From: an uncultured Paracoccaceae bacterium
Lineage (GTDB): Bacteria; Pseudomonadota; Alphaproteobacteria; Rhodobacterales; Rhodobacteraceae
Direction: 5' to 3'
Assembly (NCBI GenBank): GCA_947311485.1
Contig: CAMZLM010000007.1
Span: 1 to 64,000, forward strand
Length of the DNA stretch: 64,000 nucleotides
The translations under genes were made by a program, and so were the position numbers. The notes under the pieces were generated by a model. The model worked only from the letters and a program-made list of their open reading frames with translations. It was not told the DNA's origin and ran no database searches. Positions 10,202 to 17,814 of this stretch are shown piece after piece. Each line of letters starts with the position of its first letter. Position 1 is the first letter of the stretch.

Positions 10202-11826
10202 TGGGCAAGGAACGGCTCTATCTGTTTGATACCACGTTGCGCGATGGCCAACAGACCCACGGGGTGGATTTCACCGCAGATGACAAAACCCGTATCGCAC
10301 TGGCGCTGGATGCGTTGGGGATTGATTATGTCGAAGGCGGCTGGCCCGGGGCCAACCCCACCGACAGCGATTTTTTCGAGGCCCCGCCCGTGTTGGAACA
10401 TGCGACGCTGACGGCATTTGGCATGACCAAACGGGCCGGTCGATCGGCGCAAAACGACGAGGTTCTGGCAGGGGTCATGAATGCACATACGCCGGCTGTG
10501 TGTCTGGTAGGGAAATCTTATGATTTTCATGTGACAACGGCACTGGGAATCACATTGGAGGAGAACCTCGCCAATATTTCGCAAAGCGTCGCCCATATTG
10601 TGGCCGCGGGGCGCGAGGCGCTTTATGATGCGGAACATTTTTTTGACGGGTTCGCGGCGAACCCCGATTATGCGCTGGCCTGTGCGCGGGCGGCCTATGA
10701 CGCGGGGGCGCGGTGGGTGGTGTTGTGTGACACCAATGGCGGGGCCTTGCCGGCACAGGTGGCCGCGGCCACGCGCGCGGTAATTGCAGCGGGGATTCCG
10801 GAGGATCATATCGGAATCCACACGCATAACGATACGGAACATGCGGTGGCCAATTCGCTGGCGGCGGTGGAGGCCGGCGCGCGGCAGGTTCAGGGAACGC
10901 TGAATGGACTGGGCGAGCGCTGCGGGAATGCCAATATGGTGACTTTGATTGCGACTTTGCTGTTAAAACAACCCTTTGCAGGGCGTTTTGAAACCGGAGT
11001 CGGCCTTGAAAAATTGCCGCAATTGACCCGGATTAGCCGGATGCTGGATGATATCCTGAACCGGGTGCCAAATAAATTTGCCGCCTATGTGGGGTCCTCG
11101 GCCTTTACCCACAAGGCCGGATTGCACGCCAGCGCGATTTTGAAGGATCCGACGACATATGAACATATCGTGCCGGAAACCGTGGGCAATACCCGCCATA
11201 TTCCGATGTCCAATCAGGCGGGGCTGTCCAACCTGCGCAAACGGCTGGCGGATGCGGGGCTGGAGGTAGCCAAGGATGACGCGCGGCTGGGGGAAATCCT
11301 GCAGGCGGTCAAACAGCATGAGGACAGGGGCTATGCTTTTGACGGGGCGCAGGCGTCGTTTGAATTGCTGGCGCGGCGTATTCTGGGGCAGTTGCCGCAG
11401 TTTTTCGAGGTAAAGCGCTATCGTGTGATCGTGGAACGGCGCAAGAACCGGTATGATAAAATGGTATCGGTATCCGAGGCCGTCGTCGTGGTGAAAATCG
11501 GCAAGGACAAGGTTTTGTCCGTGTCCGAAAGCATGGATGACAGCGGGTGTGACCGTGGGCCGGTGAACGCGCTGTTTCGGGCGTTGGGCAAGGATCTCGG
11601 TCCTTTTCAACCCTATATTGATGATCTGCGGCTGGTGGATTTCAAGGTGCGGATCACCCAAGGCGGCACCGATGCGGTAACGCGGGTGATTATCGACAGC
11701 GCAGACGGGCAGGGGCAGCAGTGGTCCACTGTTGGCGTGTCAGCCAACATCGTTGACGCCAGTTTCGAGGCGCTGCTGGATGCGATAAACTGGAAGCTCA
11801 TACGGGATGGGGCGAGAATTACATAA
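10198..11826 (+). CDS. cimA: Citramalate synthase
   Basis: [51 protein letters not shown]-terminal LeuA regulatory domain; ATGA overlap with cysS. Confidence 0.94.
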   Translation: MMGKERLYLFDTTLRDGQQTHGVDFTADDKTRIALALDALGIDYVEGGWPGANPTDSDFFEAPPVLEHATLTAFGMTKRAGRSAQNDEVLAGVMNAHTPAVCLVGKSYDFHVTTALGITLEENLANISQSVAHIVAAGREALYDAEHFFDGFAANPDYALACARAAYDAGARWVVLCDTNGGALPAQVAAATRAVIAAGIPEDHIGIHTHNDTEHAVANSLAAVEAGARQVQGTLNGLGERCGNANMVTLIATLLLKQPFAGRFETGVGLEKLPQLTRISRMLDDILNRVPNKFAAYVGSSAFTHKAGLHASAILKDPTTYEHIVPETVGNTRHIPMSNQAGLSNLRKRLADAGLEVAKDDARLGEILQAVKQHEDRGYAFDGAQASFELLARRILGQLPQFFEVKRYRVIVERRKNRYDKMVSVSEAVVVVKIGKDKVLSVSESMDDSGCDRGPVNALFRALGKDLGPFQPYIDDLRLVDFKVRITQGGTDAVTRVIIDSADGQGQQWSTVGVSANIVDASFEALLDAINWKLIRDGARIT

Positions 11827-11828
11827 AA

Positions 11829-11880
11829 TGTAACCTTGACGTTACTTTGTCAGCGGCCTAAATGTAACGCCAGAGTTACA
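11829..11880 (+). promoter_or_regulatory. Tandem inverted-repeat operators overlapping a sigma70-like promoter
   Basis: TGTAAC-CTTGAC-GTTACT (11829-11846) and TGTAAC-GCCAGA-GTTACA (11863-11880); TTGACG (11836-11841), 17-bp spacer, TAAATG (11859-11864). Confidence 0.65.
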
Positions 11881-11892
11881 AAAGGGGGGCGT

Positions 11893-12210
11893 ATGGCCTG
11901 GATCATATTATTTGCGTCTGGTTTATTGGAAGTGGTCTGGTCAGCGGCCATGAAGGTCTCGGACGGGTTCAGTAATCTACCGGCAACGATTATTACGTTT
12001 CTCGCGGCCGGGATTGGATTCTGGCTGCTGGGATTGGCCATGAAAACCTTGCCTCTTGGCACGGCCTATCCAGTTTGGGTTGGTATTGGGGCTGTTGGTG
12101 CCTTTGGTGTTGGCGTGATATTTTTAGGTGAGCCGCTGACCTTGATCAGGGGGGGTAGTGTGTGCCTGATTGTGCTGGGTATTATTGGCTTGAAGGCATC
12201 GGCAGGATGA
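11893..12210 (+). CDS. SMR-family quaternary ammonium/guanidinium exporter (SugE/Gdx-like)
   Basis: MAWIILFASGLLEVVWSAAMKVSDGFS..TLPLGTAYPVWVGIGAVGAFGVGVIFLGEP. Confidence 0.93.
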   Translation: MAWIILFASGLLEVVWSAAMKVSDGFSNLPATIITFLAAGIGFWLLGLAMKTLPLGTAYPVWVGIGAVGAFGVGVIFLGEPLTLIRGGSVCLIVLGIIGLKASAG

Positions 12211-12620
12211 AATGGATTACGCCTTTAGCGATTTCATGGCTTAGGACGCTCGCAATGATAACGGCGGGAATGATCTGCCTAGCCTATGGTGTTATGGCAG
12301 TTTTTCTGGGGCGGCCTGATCCTTTCCTGCCTTGGCTGCCCGGGGTTTCTGGCCTGCTGGCTGCGATCCTGATTGCACTGGGGGCGGTACTTGCAGGCCG
12401 GAAAAATGCAACGATTGCCCATGACGAGGGATATTTTAACGACAGCCATCGGGCACAGCGCATCAGTTTCTGGGTGGCTATTTCGCTGTATCCGTTGTTT
12501 GGCATTGCCATTTGGCAAGGCTGGAGCAATTACCATGTGGCCTTTGCCGCGATGGGGACGCTAACGGCCGCAAGTTTTCTGTTATTGTTCGGCATTTTCG
12601 ACCTGCGGGGCCGCTGGTGA
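12207..12620 (+). CDS. Small multi-TM membrane protein, unknown function
   Basis: Four hydrophobic segments; overlaps sugE-like stop by ATGA and the downstream XRE gene by GTGA. Confidence 0.75.
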   Translation: MKWITPLAISWLRTLAMITAGMICLAYGVMAVFLGRPDPFLPWLPGVSGLLAAILIALGAVLAGRKNATIAHDEGYFNDSHRAQRISFWVAISLYPLFGIAIWQGWSNYHVAFAAMGTLTAASFLLLFGIFDLRGRW

Positions 12621-12823
12621 AGCTGCAAAACAATCTTAAAGCTTTGCGCGCGGCACGCAAGATGACACAGGCCGATCTGGCAACCGCCGTCGGCGTGACG
12701 CGCAAAACCATCAACACGATAGAAAACCGGGTTTTTGTACCCAGCACGGTTTTGGCCTTGCGGATTGCACAGGTTCTGGAATTGCCGGTCGAAGAAATTT
12801 TTGAATTAACAGAGCAGGACTGA
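12617..12823 (+). CDS. Small XRE/Cro-type transcriptional regulator (GTG start)
   Basis: VKLQNNLKALRAARKMTQADLATAVGVTRKTINTIENRVFVPSTVLALRIAQVLELPVEEIFEL. Confidence 0.9.
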   Translation: MKLQNNLKALRAARKMTQADLATAVGVTRKTINTIENRVFVPSTVLALRIAQVLELPVEEIFELTEQD

Positions 12824-12827
12824 GAAA

Positions 12828-13805
12828 ATGACGATATTAATGCCTGTAGCGAAGTTCGTGGTGATCTCTGGCATAGTCTATCTGGTTATCGCTGTCGGGC
12901 TGATCTATTCGCAGTTTCCGCAGCCGTTCAAGCAAACAAAAGGGCTGGATTTTACCCGTTTGGATCAGGAAAACCAGCCGATGGAGCCTTTGACCTACCG
13001 TGCGCGGGACGGGGCGGAATTGGCATATCGTCATTATGGGCAGGAAAACGCCGGCCCGCTGGTTGTTGTTGTCCATGGGTCCGGTGCCTTTGGTGCTGCT
13101 TATGACGGGTTGGCGCGGGGGATTGCGGCGCAGGGATCAGATGTTTTGCTGCCGGATTTGCGTGGCCATGGCAGCAATCCGGAACCGCGCGGCGACGTGG
13201 CGTATATTGGTCAGCTTGAAGATGACCTGATGGATTTGATCAGGCTGCACCGCAAAGAGGGACAAGAACTGGTGTTGCTGGGACATTCGTCAGGGGGTGG
13301 CTTGGTGTTGCGTTTTGCCGGTGGGCAATATGGTGCAGAGCTGGATAAAGCCGTGCTTTTGGCCCCGTTTCTGAAATACAATGCGCCCGCAACACGGGAA
13401 AGTTCTGGCGGTTGGGCGCGTGTGTTAACGCGCAGGGTTATTGGATTATCGATGTTGAATACGGTGGGGATTAGCCAGTTAAATCACCTCGTTATGATCC
13501 AGTTCAATTTTCCCGACGCCATTCGCAACGGCCCTTATGGCGATCTGCTGACTGATGCCTATAGCTTTGCCCTCAACACGTCATACGCGCCGCGAAATGA
13601 TTATCTGAAGGACATTGCCGCCTTGCCTGAATTTGTCTTGATTGTGGGCGATCAGGATGAGGCATTTTATCCGCAAAAATATGAACCGCTGATGAAGGAG
13701 GTCACCGACAAAGGCCGGTATTTCTTGCTGGAAGATGTCAGCCACCTTGGGGTAAGCTCGGCACCGCAAACGCTGAATATCATTACGGATTTTATGAATG
13801 ACTGA
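12828..13805 (+). CDS. Alpha/beta hydrolase (lysophospholipase-like)
   Basis: VVVVHGSGAFGAAYDGLA..VLLGHSSGGGLVLRFAGG nucleophile elbow; N-terminal TM. Confidence 0.88.
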   Translation: MTILMPVAKFVVISGIVYLVIAVGLIYSQFPQPFKQTKGLDFTRLDQENQPMEPLTYRARDGAELAYRHYGQENAGPLVVVVHGSGAFGAAYDGLARGIAAQGSDVLLPDLRGHGSNPEPRGDVAYIGQLEDDLMDLIRLHRKEGQELVLLGHSSGGGLVLRFAGGQYGAELDKAVLLAPFLKYNAPATRESSGGWARVLTRRVIGLSMLNTVGISQLNHLVMIQFNFPDAIRNGPYGDLLTDAYSFALNTSYAPRNDYLKDIAALPEFVLIVGDQDEAFYPQKYEPLMKEVTDKGRYFLLEDVSHLGVSSAPQTLNIITDFMND

Positions 13806-14583
13806 AGACGAAAAAAACTGTGCGGAGTTGTTGCGCGTTCAGGATCCGGACCGGTTTTTGTCGGCCATGACAGCCGATGGCGAGACCCGCGCGGCATTGA
13901 TGGTTGTCTATGCCTTCAGTCTGGAAATTTCCCGCGCGCCCTGGGCAACGCAAGAGCCGATGCTGGCGGAAATGCGGCTGCAATGGTGGCTGGATCAGGT
14001 GGCGGATATCTATGAAAAGGGGCAGGTGGCACCGCATATGGTGATGACGCCGTTGCTGGCTCTGGTGCAAAAACACGACCTGCCGCGTGTGGTTCTGGAT
14101 GATATGATCAACGCTTTGCAATGGATGATTTACCATGAACCCCATGCGGATCAGGCCGCGCTGGACCGGTTTATCAACGATACGGCGGGCGGGGTTTTGC
14201 GCCTTGCGGTTCAGGTGTCCGGCGGGCCGCTGCCGGATTTGCAGGCGTTGGCGCAGCTGGGCTATGCGCGCGGCATGGCGGCGTGGTTTCGCGCGGTGCC
14301 GGCGCTGGAAAACTATGGGCGCGGTGCGCCTCTGGTGGATCGCTCGGCAGAGGGTGTGCGCCTTTTGGCACAAGAGGCCTTGGCCGCCGATGTTCAGGCA
14401 CGGAAAATGCTGAAGACGGTTGATAAACGCCTGTTGCCGGCGTTGCGGGGCGGCTGGATGGCACCAAGTGTTCTTGGGAAAACAATCAAAGATCCCGACC
14501 TTGTTTTCCACGGCGGGCTTGAACCGGCAGAGGGTATATCGCGGCTGTCCTTGATGTGGAAAACGGCCACGGGTCGGTTTTAG
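13798..14583 (+). CDS. Squalene/phytoene synthase family protein
   Basis: LMVVYAFSLEISRAP..RLQWWLDQVADIYE..DTAGGVLRLA. Confidence 0.75.
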   Translation: MTEDEKNCAELLRVQDPDRFLSAMTADGETRAALMVVYAFSLEISRAPWATQEPMLAEMRLQWWLDQVADIYEKGQVAPHMVMTPLLALVQKHDLPRVVLDDMINALQWMIYHEPHADQAALDRFINDTAGGVLRLAVQVSGGPLPDLQALAQLGYARGMAAWFRAVPALENYGRGAPLVDRSAEGVRLLAQEALAADVQARKMLKTVDKRLLPALRGGWMAPSVLGKTIKDPDLVFHGGLEPAEGISRLSLMWKTATGRF

Positions 14584-14586
14584 GGA

Positions 14587-14675
14587 ATTAAGTGCAGGCT
14601 TCTGTTGCCTAAGAGTTTTGCCCGAAGGGCAAAAGCTCCTGCAATCAATGTGATTAAGTGCAGGCTTCTGTTGCC
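14587..14675. repeat. 23-bp perfect direct repeat: ssrA 3' end and a downstream copy
   Basis: attaagtgcaggcttctgttgcc at 14587-14609 and at 14653-14675. Confidence 0.95.
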
Positions 14676-14867
14676 AGGTGCCTGCGAACCCCGCCAGTCC
14701 CGGCTAGGGGAAAGGACTTAAGTTTTCGGTATTAGGTACTGCTTACGCAGCAACTGCAACCGGAGCATTGTTGTCATTTGCAACTAGCTTAAATGAGCCG
14801 ATAACGGTGGCATCGTGCCGAATGAAAGCTAACATCTTTAGACGTCCGTCGATCCTATTTCGACCCC
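14650..14867 (-). ncRNA. ssrA: tmRNA coding piece (permuted, two-piece tmRNA)
   Basis: 5' GGGGUCGAAAUAGGAUCGACGG; tag ORF GCA AAT GAC AAC AAT GCT CCG GTT GCA GTT GCT GCG TAA = ANDNNAPVAVAA (14743-14781); 3' hairpin GCAGGC..GCCTGC. Confidence 0.93.
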
Positions 14868-14890
14868 ATGGTCCCCAAATGAGGGATGTT

Positions 14891-14990
14891 TGGTGGAGTC
14901 GCCGGGTACCGCCCCCGGGTCCGAACCGCTTATTACATGCGCGTTTATCATCATAGTTCCCGAAGGAACACGTTACATATAGGGCAGGTT
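14891..14990 (-). ncRNA. ssrA: tmRNA acceptor piece (upstream boundary approximate)
   Basis: Ends ..CCCGGCGACTCCACCA with CCA at 14891-14893; CGACUCC pairs with coding-piece 5' GGGGUCG (one G-U). Confidence 0.85.
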
Positions 14991-15014
14991 CGGGGCAGTT
15001 AAAAGGGGGCAGGG

Positions 15015-15923
15015 CTACATTTCCCAGCCAAATTCGCGGCATTGAGCCAAAATCCGGTCTTTGACAAATTCGCGCGAGGTATTGATGCAATTGCGTTGCA
15101 GGTACCAAAACAGAAATTTGGCATAGGCGGGGGGATGGGTCAGAACGCGGTCAAAACACTGCGTGACCGGCGCGTATTGCACGCTTTGAAAGGCATGGTG
15201 GAATTCGCTATGGGCAAAGAGGATCCCCGGTTTTCGATGGAACAATCCCTTGAGCGCCACCGAGGAGTTTTGCGCAACAACATAGTCGCAGCCCGCCAGA
15301 AGGTCGTTCAAATCACCGTCAACCAAATGCGCGCGGGGATGTTCCAATACGCGGTCAAGCGCCTGTAGTTCTGCGTCGGAATAGACCTCTCGCGGGTGTT
15401 TTTTGATAACAATATCGCGGTTTTGTTCATGTTGCAGCGTGGTTTTTATCATGTCGATCGGGGACATGGTTTGCCCCACGCGGCAGCGGGTAAGCTTGCC
15501 CTGAAGCGGAACAAATACCGCGCCGGTGTGGGTGGGGGTGGGCTGGCCGATGACATTTTCACGCCAGTTCCGGAAAAACCGCTGCGCCAGATTGGCGTCA
15601 ATCTTTGCCGGTCGGAATTTTTTCCCTGTCGTGCGGAAATCCTGCCGATAGGTTTCGCTTTCGAGCTTGTAAAACGGTCCGATATAGGCCGATCGTGCAT
15701 CCAGCGCGCGGTCGTGAAACGGGTCTTTGTAGTGAAACATCGCATAGGCATTTTTGCCCAGCGACGCCAGCCGTGCCGCGTCGGTATCAACAACCCAATG
15801 GACATCAAAGCCAAGTTCGGAAAAGGCATCGGTGACCGGGGTGAAAAAACGATGGGTTTTCCTCGCATTCAGATGCCGGCACAACCCTTCGGGCAGATAA
15901 ATATCGAGCGTTCTGATTGCCAT
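15015..15923 (-). CDS. Capsule polysaccharide/Kdo-transferase-like glycosyltransferase
   Basis: IVIKKHPREVYSDAEL..LLAGCDYVVAQNSSVALKGLFHRKPGILFAHSEFHH resembles capsule biosynthesis KpsC/KpsS-type proteins. Confidence 0.6.
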   Translation of the reverse strand: MAIRTLDIYLPEGLCRHLNARKTHRFFTPVTDAFSELGFDVHWVVDTDAARLASLGKNAYAMFHYKDPFHDRALDARSAYIGPFYKLESETYRQDFRTTGKKFRPAKIDANLAQRFFRNWRENVIGQPTPTHTGAVFVPLQGKLTRCRVGQTMSPIDMIKTTLQHEQNRDIVIKKHPREVYSDAELQALDRVLEHPRAHLVDGDLNDLLAGCDYVVAQNSSVALKGLFHRKPGILFAHSEFHHAFQSVQYAPVTQCFDRVLTHPPAYAKFLFWYLQRNCINTSREFVKDRILAQCREFGWEM

Positions 15924-16064
15924 TTGTGGCGCGGTCCTTGTCCTTGGCTGTGCCAACTATACCGCGCCGCATTGCAGGCGCAACCGCAACTATTTCGGGG
16001 TCCGGGCTGACGGGATGCAGGGGGCATCTTGACACGGGGCACTTGCCACGCCAAGCCTTGGCGC

Positions 16065-17513
16065 ATGTTTGATATTCGACCCGCAGCTTATGTAATTGGA
16101 ATGTTGGTGGCCGTGCTGGGCGCGACCATGGTTGTTCCTATGTTTATGGATGTTTACGACGGGAACGGCCATTGGCAGGTGTTTGCCTTGTCAGCCTTGC
16201 TGACCTGTTCGACCGGCGGCTCGATTGCGCTGGCCTGTGCGAATGCGACCTCCCGGGGGTTAACCATTCAACAGACGTTTTTGCTGACCACGGCGGTATG
16301 GGCGGTTTTGCCGGTTTTTGCCGCTTTGCCGTTGATGTTCGGGGCCACCCAAAGCACGGTTGTGGATGGTTTTTTCGAGGCGCTCTCGGCCCTGACGACA
16401 ACAGGGGCGACGGTTTTGTCCGGTCTGGATGATTTGCCGCGCGGGTTGTTGTTGTGGCGGTCCATGTTGCAGTGGTTCGGCGGGGTAGGGATTATTGTTG
16501 TGGGAATGGTTTTCCTGCCGGAACTGCGGGTTGGGGGCATGCAGATATTCAGGACGGAAGCTTTTGATACCAGAGGAAAAATTCTGCCCAAAGCCGCCGA
16601 AATAGCCAAGTCGATTGCGAATATCTATGTGGGGCTGACGTTGATGTGTCTGGTGGCCTTTCTGGCGGTCGGGATGCCTGTTTTTGATGCGATCAACCAT
16701 GCGCTGACGACGCTGTCCACCGGCGGGTTTTCCACACATGACGCGTCTTTCGGGGCCTTTAGCGGTACGCCGGAATATGTGGCTTCCTTGTTTATGATTC
16801 TGGCGAGCCTGCCGTTTGTGCGGTTTGTGCAAATGGTGGCTGGGTCATCGCGGCCTTTGTTCCACGATCAGCAGGTACGGGGGTTTATGAAGGTCACGAT
16901 CGTGTTGATTGTCGCCCTTACGTTGCACCGGTTTTTCGTGGCGGGGGAACATTTCGAAGTGTCCCTGCGGGAGGCGGTTTTTAACGTGACCTCGATTCTC
17001 AGCGGCACAGGGTTTGCCAGTGCGGATTATCAATTGTGGGGCAGCTTTTCGGTTACGCTGTTTTTCTTTATGGGGTTGATCGGGGGCTGTGCGGGGTCAA
17101 CCTGTTGTTCGGTCAAGATTTTCCGCTTTCAGCTGTTGTTTGCCTCGATCAAGACCCAGATTCGCAAGATCCACTATCCGCACGGGGTGTTTACCCCGCA
17201 ATACGAAGGCCGCCCCGTACCAGAGGAGGTCATGTCCTCGGTGATGGCATTTTTTGTGATGTTTCTGGTGATCCTCGGGGTTCTTTCCGGTTTGCTGGGG
17301 CTGACGGGGCTGGATTTTGTCACATCGGTTTCCGGTGCGGCAACGGCGTTGGCCAATATCGGGCCGGGGCTGGGGGATGAAATCGGGCCGGCGGGAAATT
17401 TTGCCAATATCAACGACACAGCGAAATGGTTGTTGATGGCGGGCATGTTGATTGGCCGACTAGAGGTCATGACCGTGCTGGTCCTGTTTTCGATTAACTT
17501 CTGGAGAGGCTGA
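16065..17513 (+). CDS. trkH: TrkH-family potassium uptake protein
   Basis: ALSALTTTGATVLSGLDDLPRGLLLWRSMLQWFGGVGIIV; LIGGCAGSTCCSVKIFR. Confidence 0.94.
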   Translation: MFDIRPAAYVIGMLVAVLGATMVVPMFMDVYDGNGHWQVFALSALLTCSTGGSIALACANATSRGLTIQQTFLLTTAVWAVLPVFAALPLMFGATQSTVVDGFFEALSALTTTGATVLSGLDDLPRGLLLWRSMLQWFGGVGIIVVGMVFLPELRVGGMQIFRTEAFDTRGKILPKAAEIAKSIANIYVGLTLMCLVAFLAVGMPVFDAINHALTTLSTGGFSTHDASFGAFSGTPEYVASLFMILASLPFVRFVQMVAGSSRPLFHDQQVRGFMKVTIVLIVALTLHRFFVAGEHFEVSLREAVFNVTSILSGTGFASADYQLWGSFSVTLFFFMGLIGGCAGSTCCSVKIFRFQLLFASIKTQIRKIHYPHGVFTPQYEGRPVPEEVMSSVMAFFVMFLVILGVLSGLLGLTGLDFVTSVSGAATALANIGPGLGDEIGPAGNFANINDTAKWLLMAGMLIGRLEVMTVLVLFSINFWRG

Positions 17514-17515
17514 CA

Positions 17516-17722
17516 ATGACCCGACAAAAACCGCTGGGTGTGCAGATTTCGCACATGTTGCAGGTACGTGGCGTCGAGGTGATTTTCGGCATTCCCGGTG
17601 TGCACAACATTGAAATGTATCGCGGCATTCAAGAGGCCGGCATCACCCATATTCTGGCGCGCCATGAACAAGGAGCCGGTTTTATGGCCGATGGTTATGC
17701 GCGCGCAACCGGCAAACCTTGA
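17516..17722 (+). pseudogene. Truncated thiamine-pyrophosphate-dependent enzyme (acetolactate synthase-like N-terminus)
   Basis: 68 aa QISHMLQVRGVEVIFGIPGVHNIEMYRGIQEAGITHILARHEQGAGFMADGYARATGKP then stop; the rest of the TPP enzyme is absent in any frame. Confidence 0.88.
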
Positions 17723-17814
17723 TCCATTTAACGCCGGATTGCCTTGTGTAACAGGATGTGATTTCCCTTCGGGCGTGGTTGTACTAGGGTAAAGAAAACA
17801 AACGGAGTTGCGCA

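Noticed and set aside
14743-15108. 121-aa minus-strand ORF ending ANDNNAPVAVAA
   Set aside because: Not a protein gene: it is the tmRNA, with only the 12-aa tag translated.
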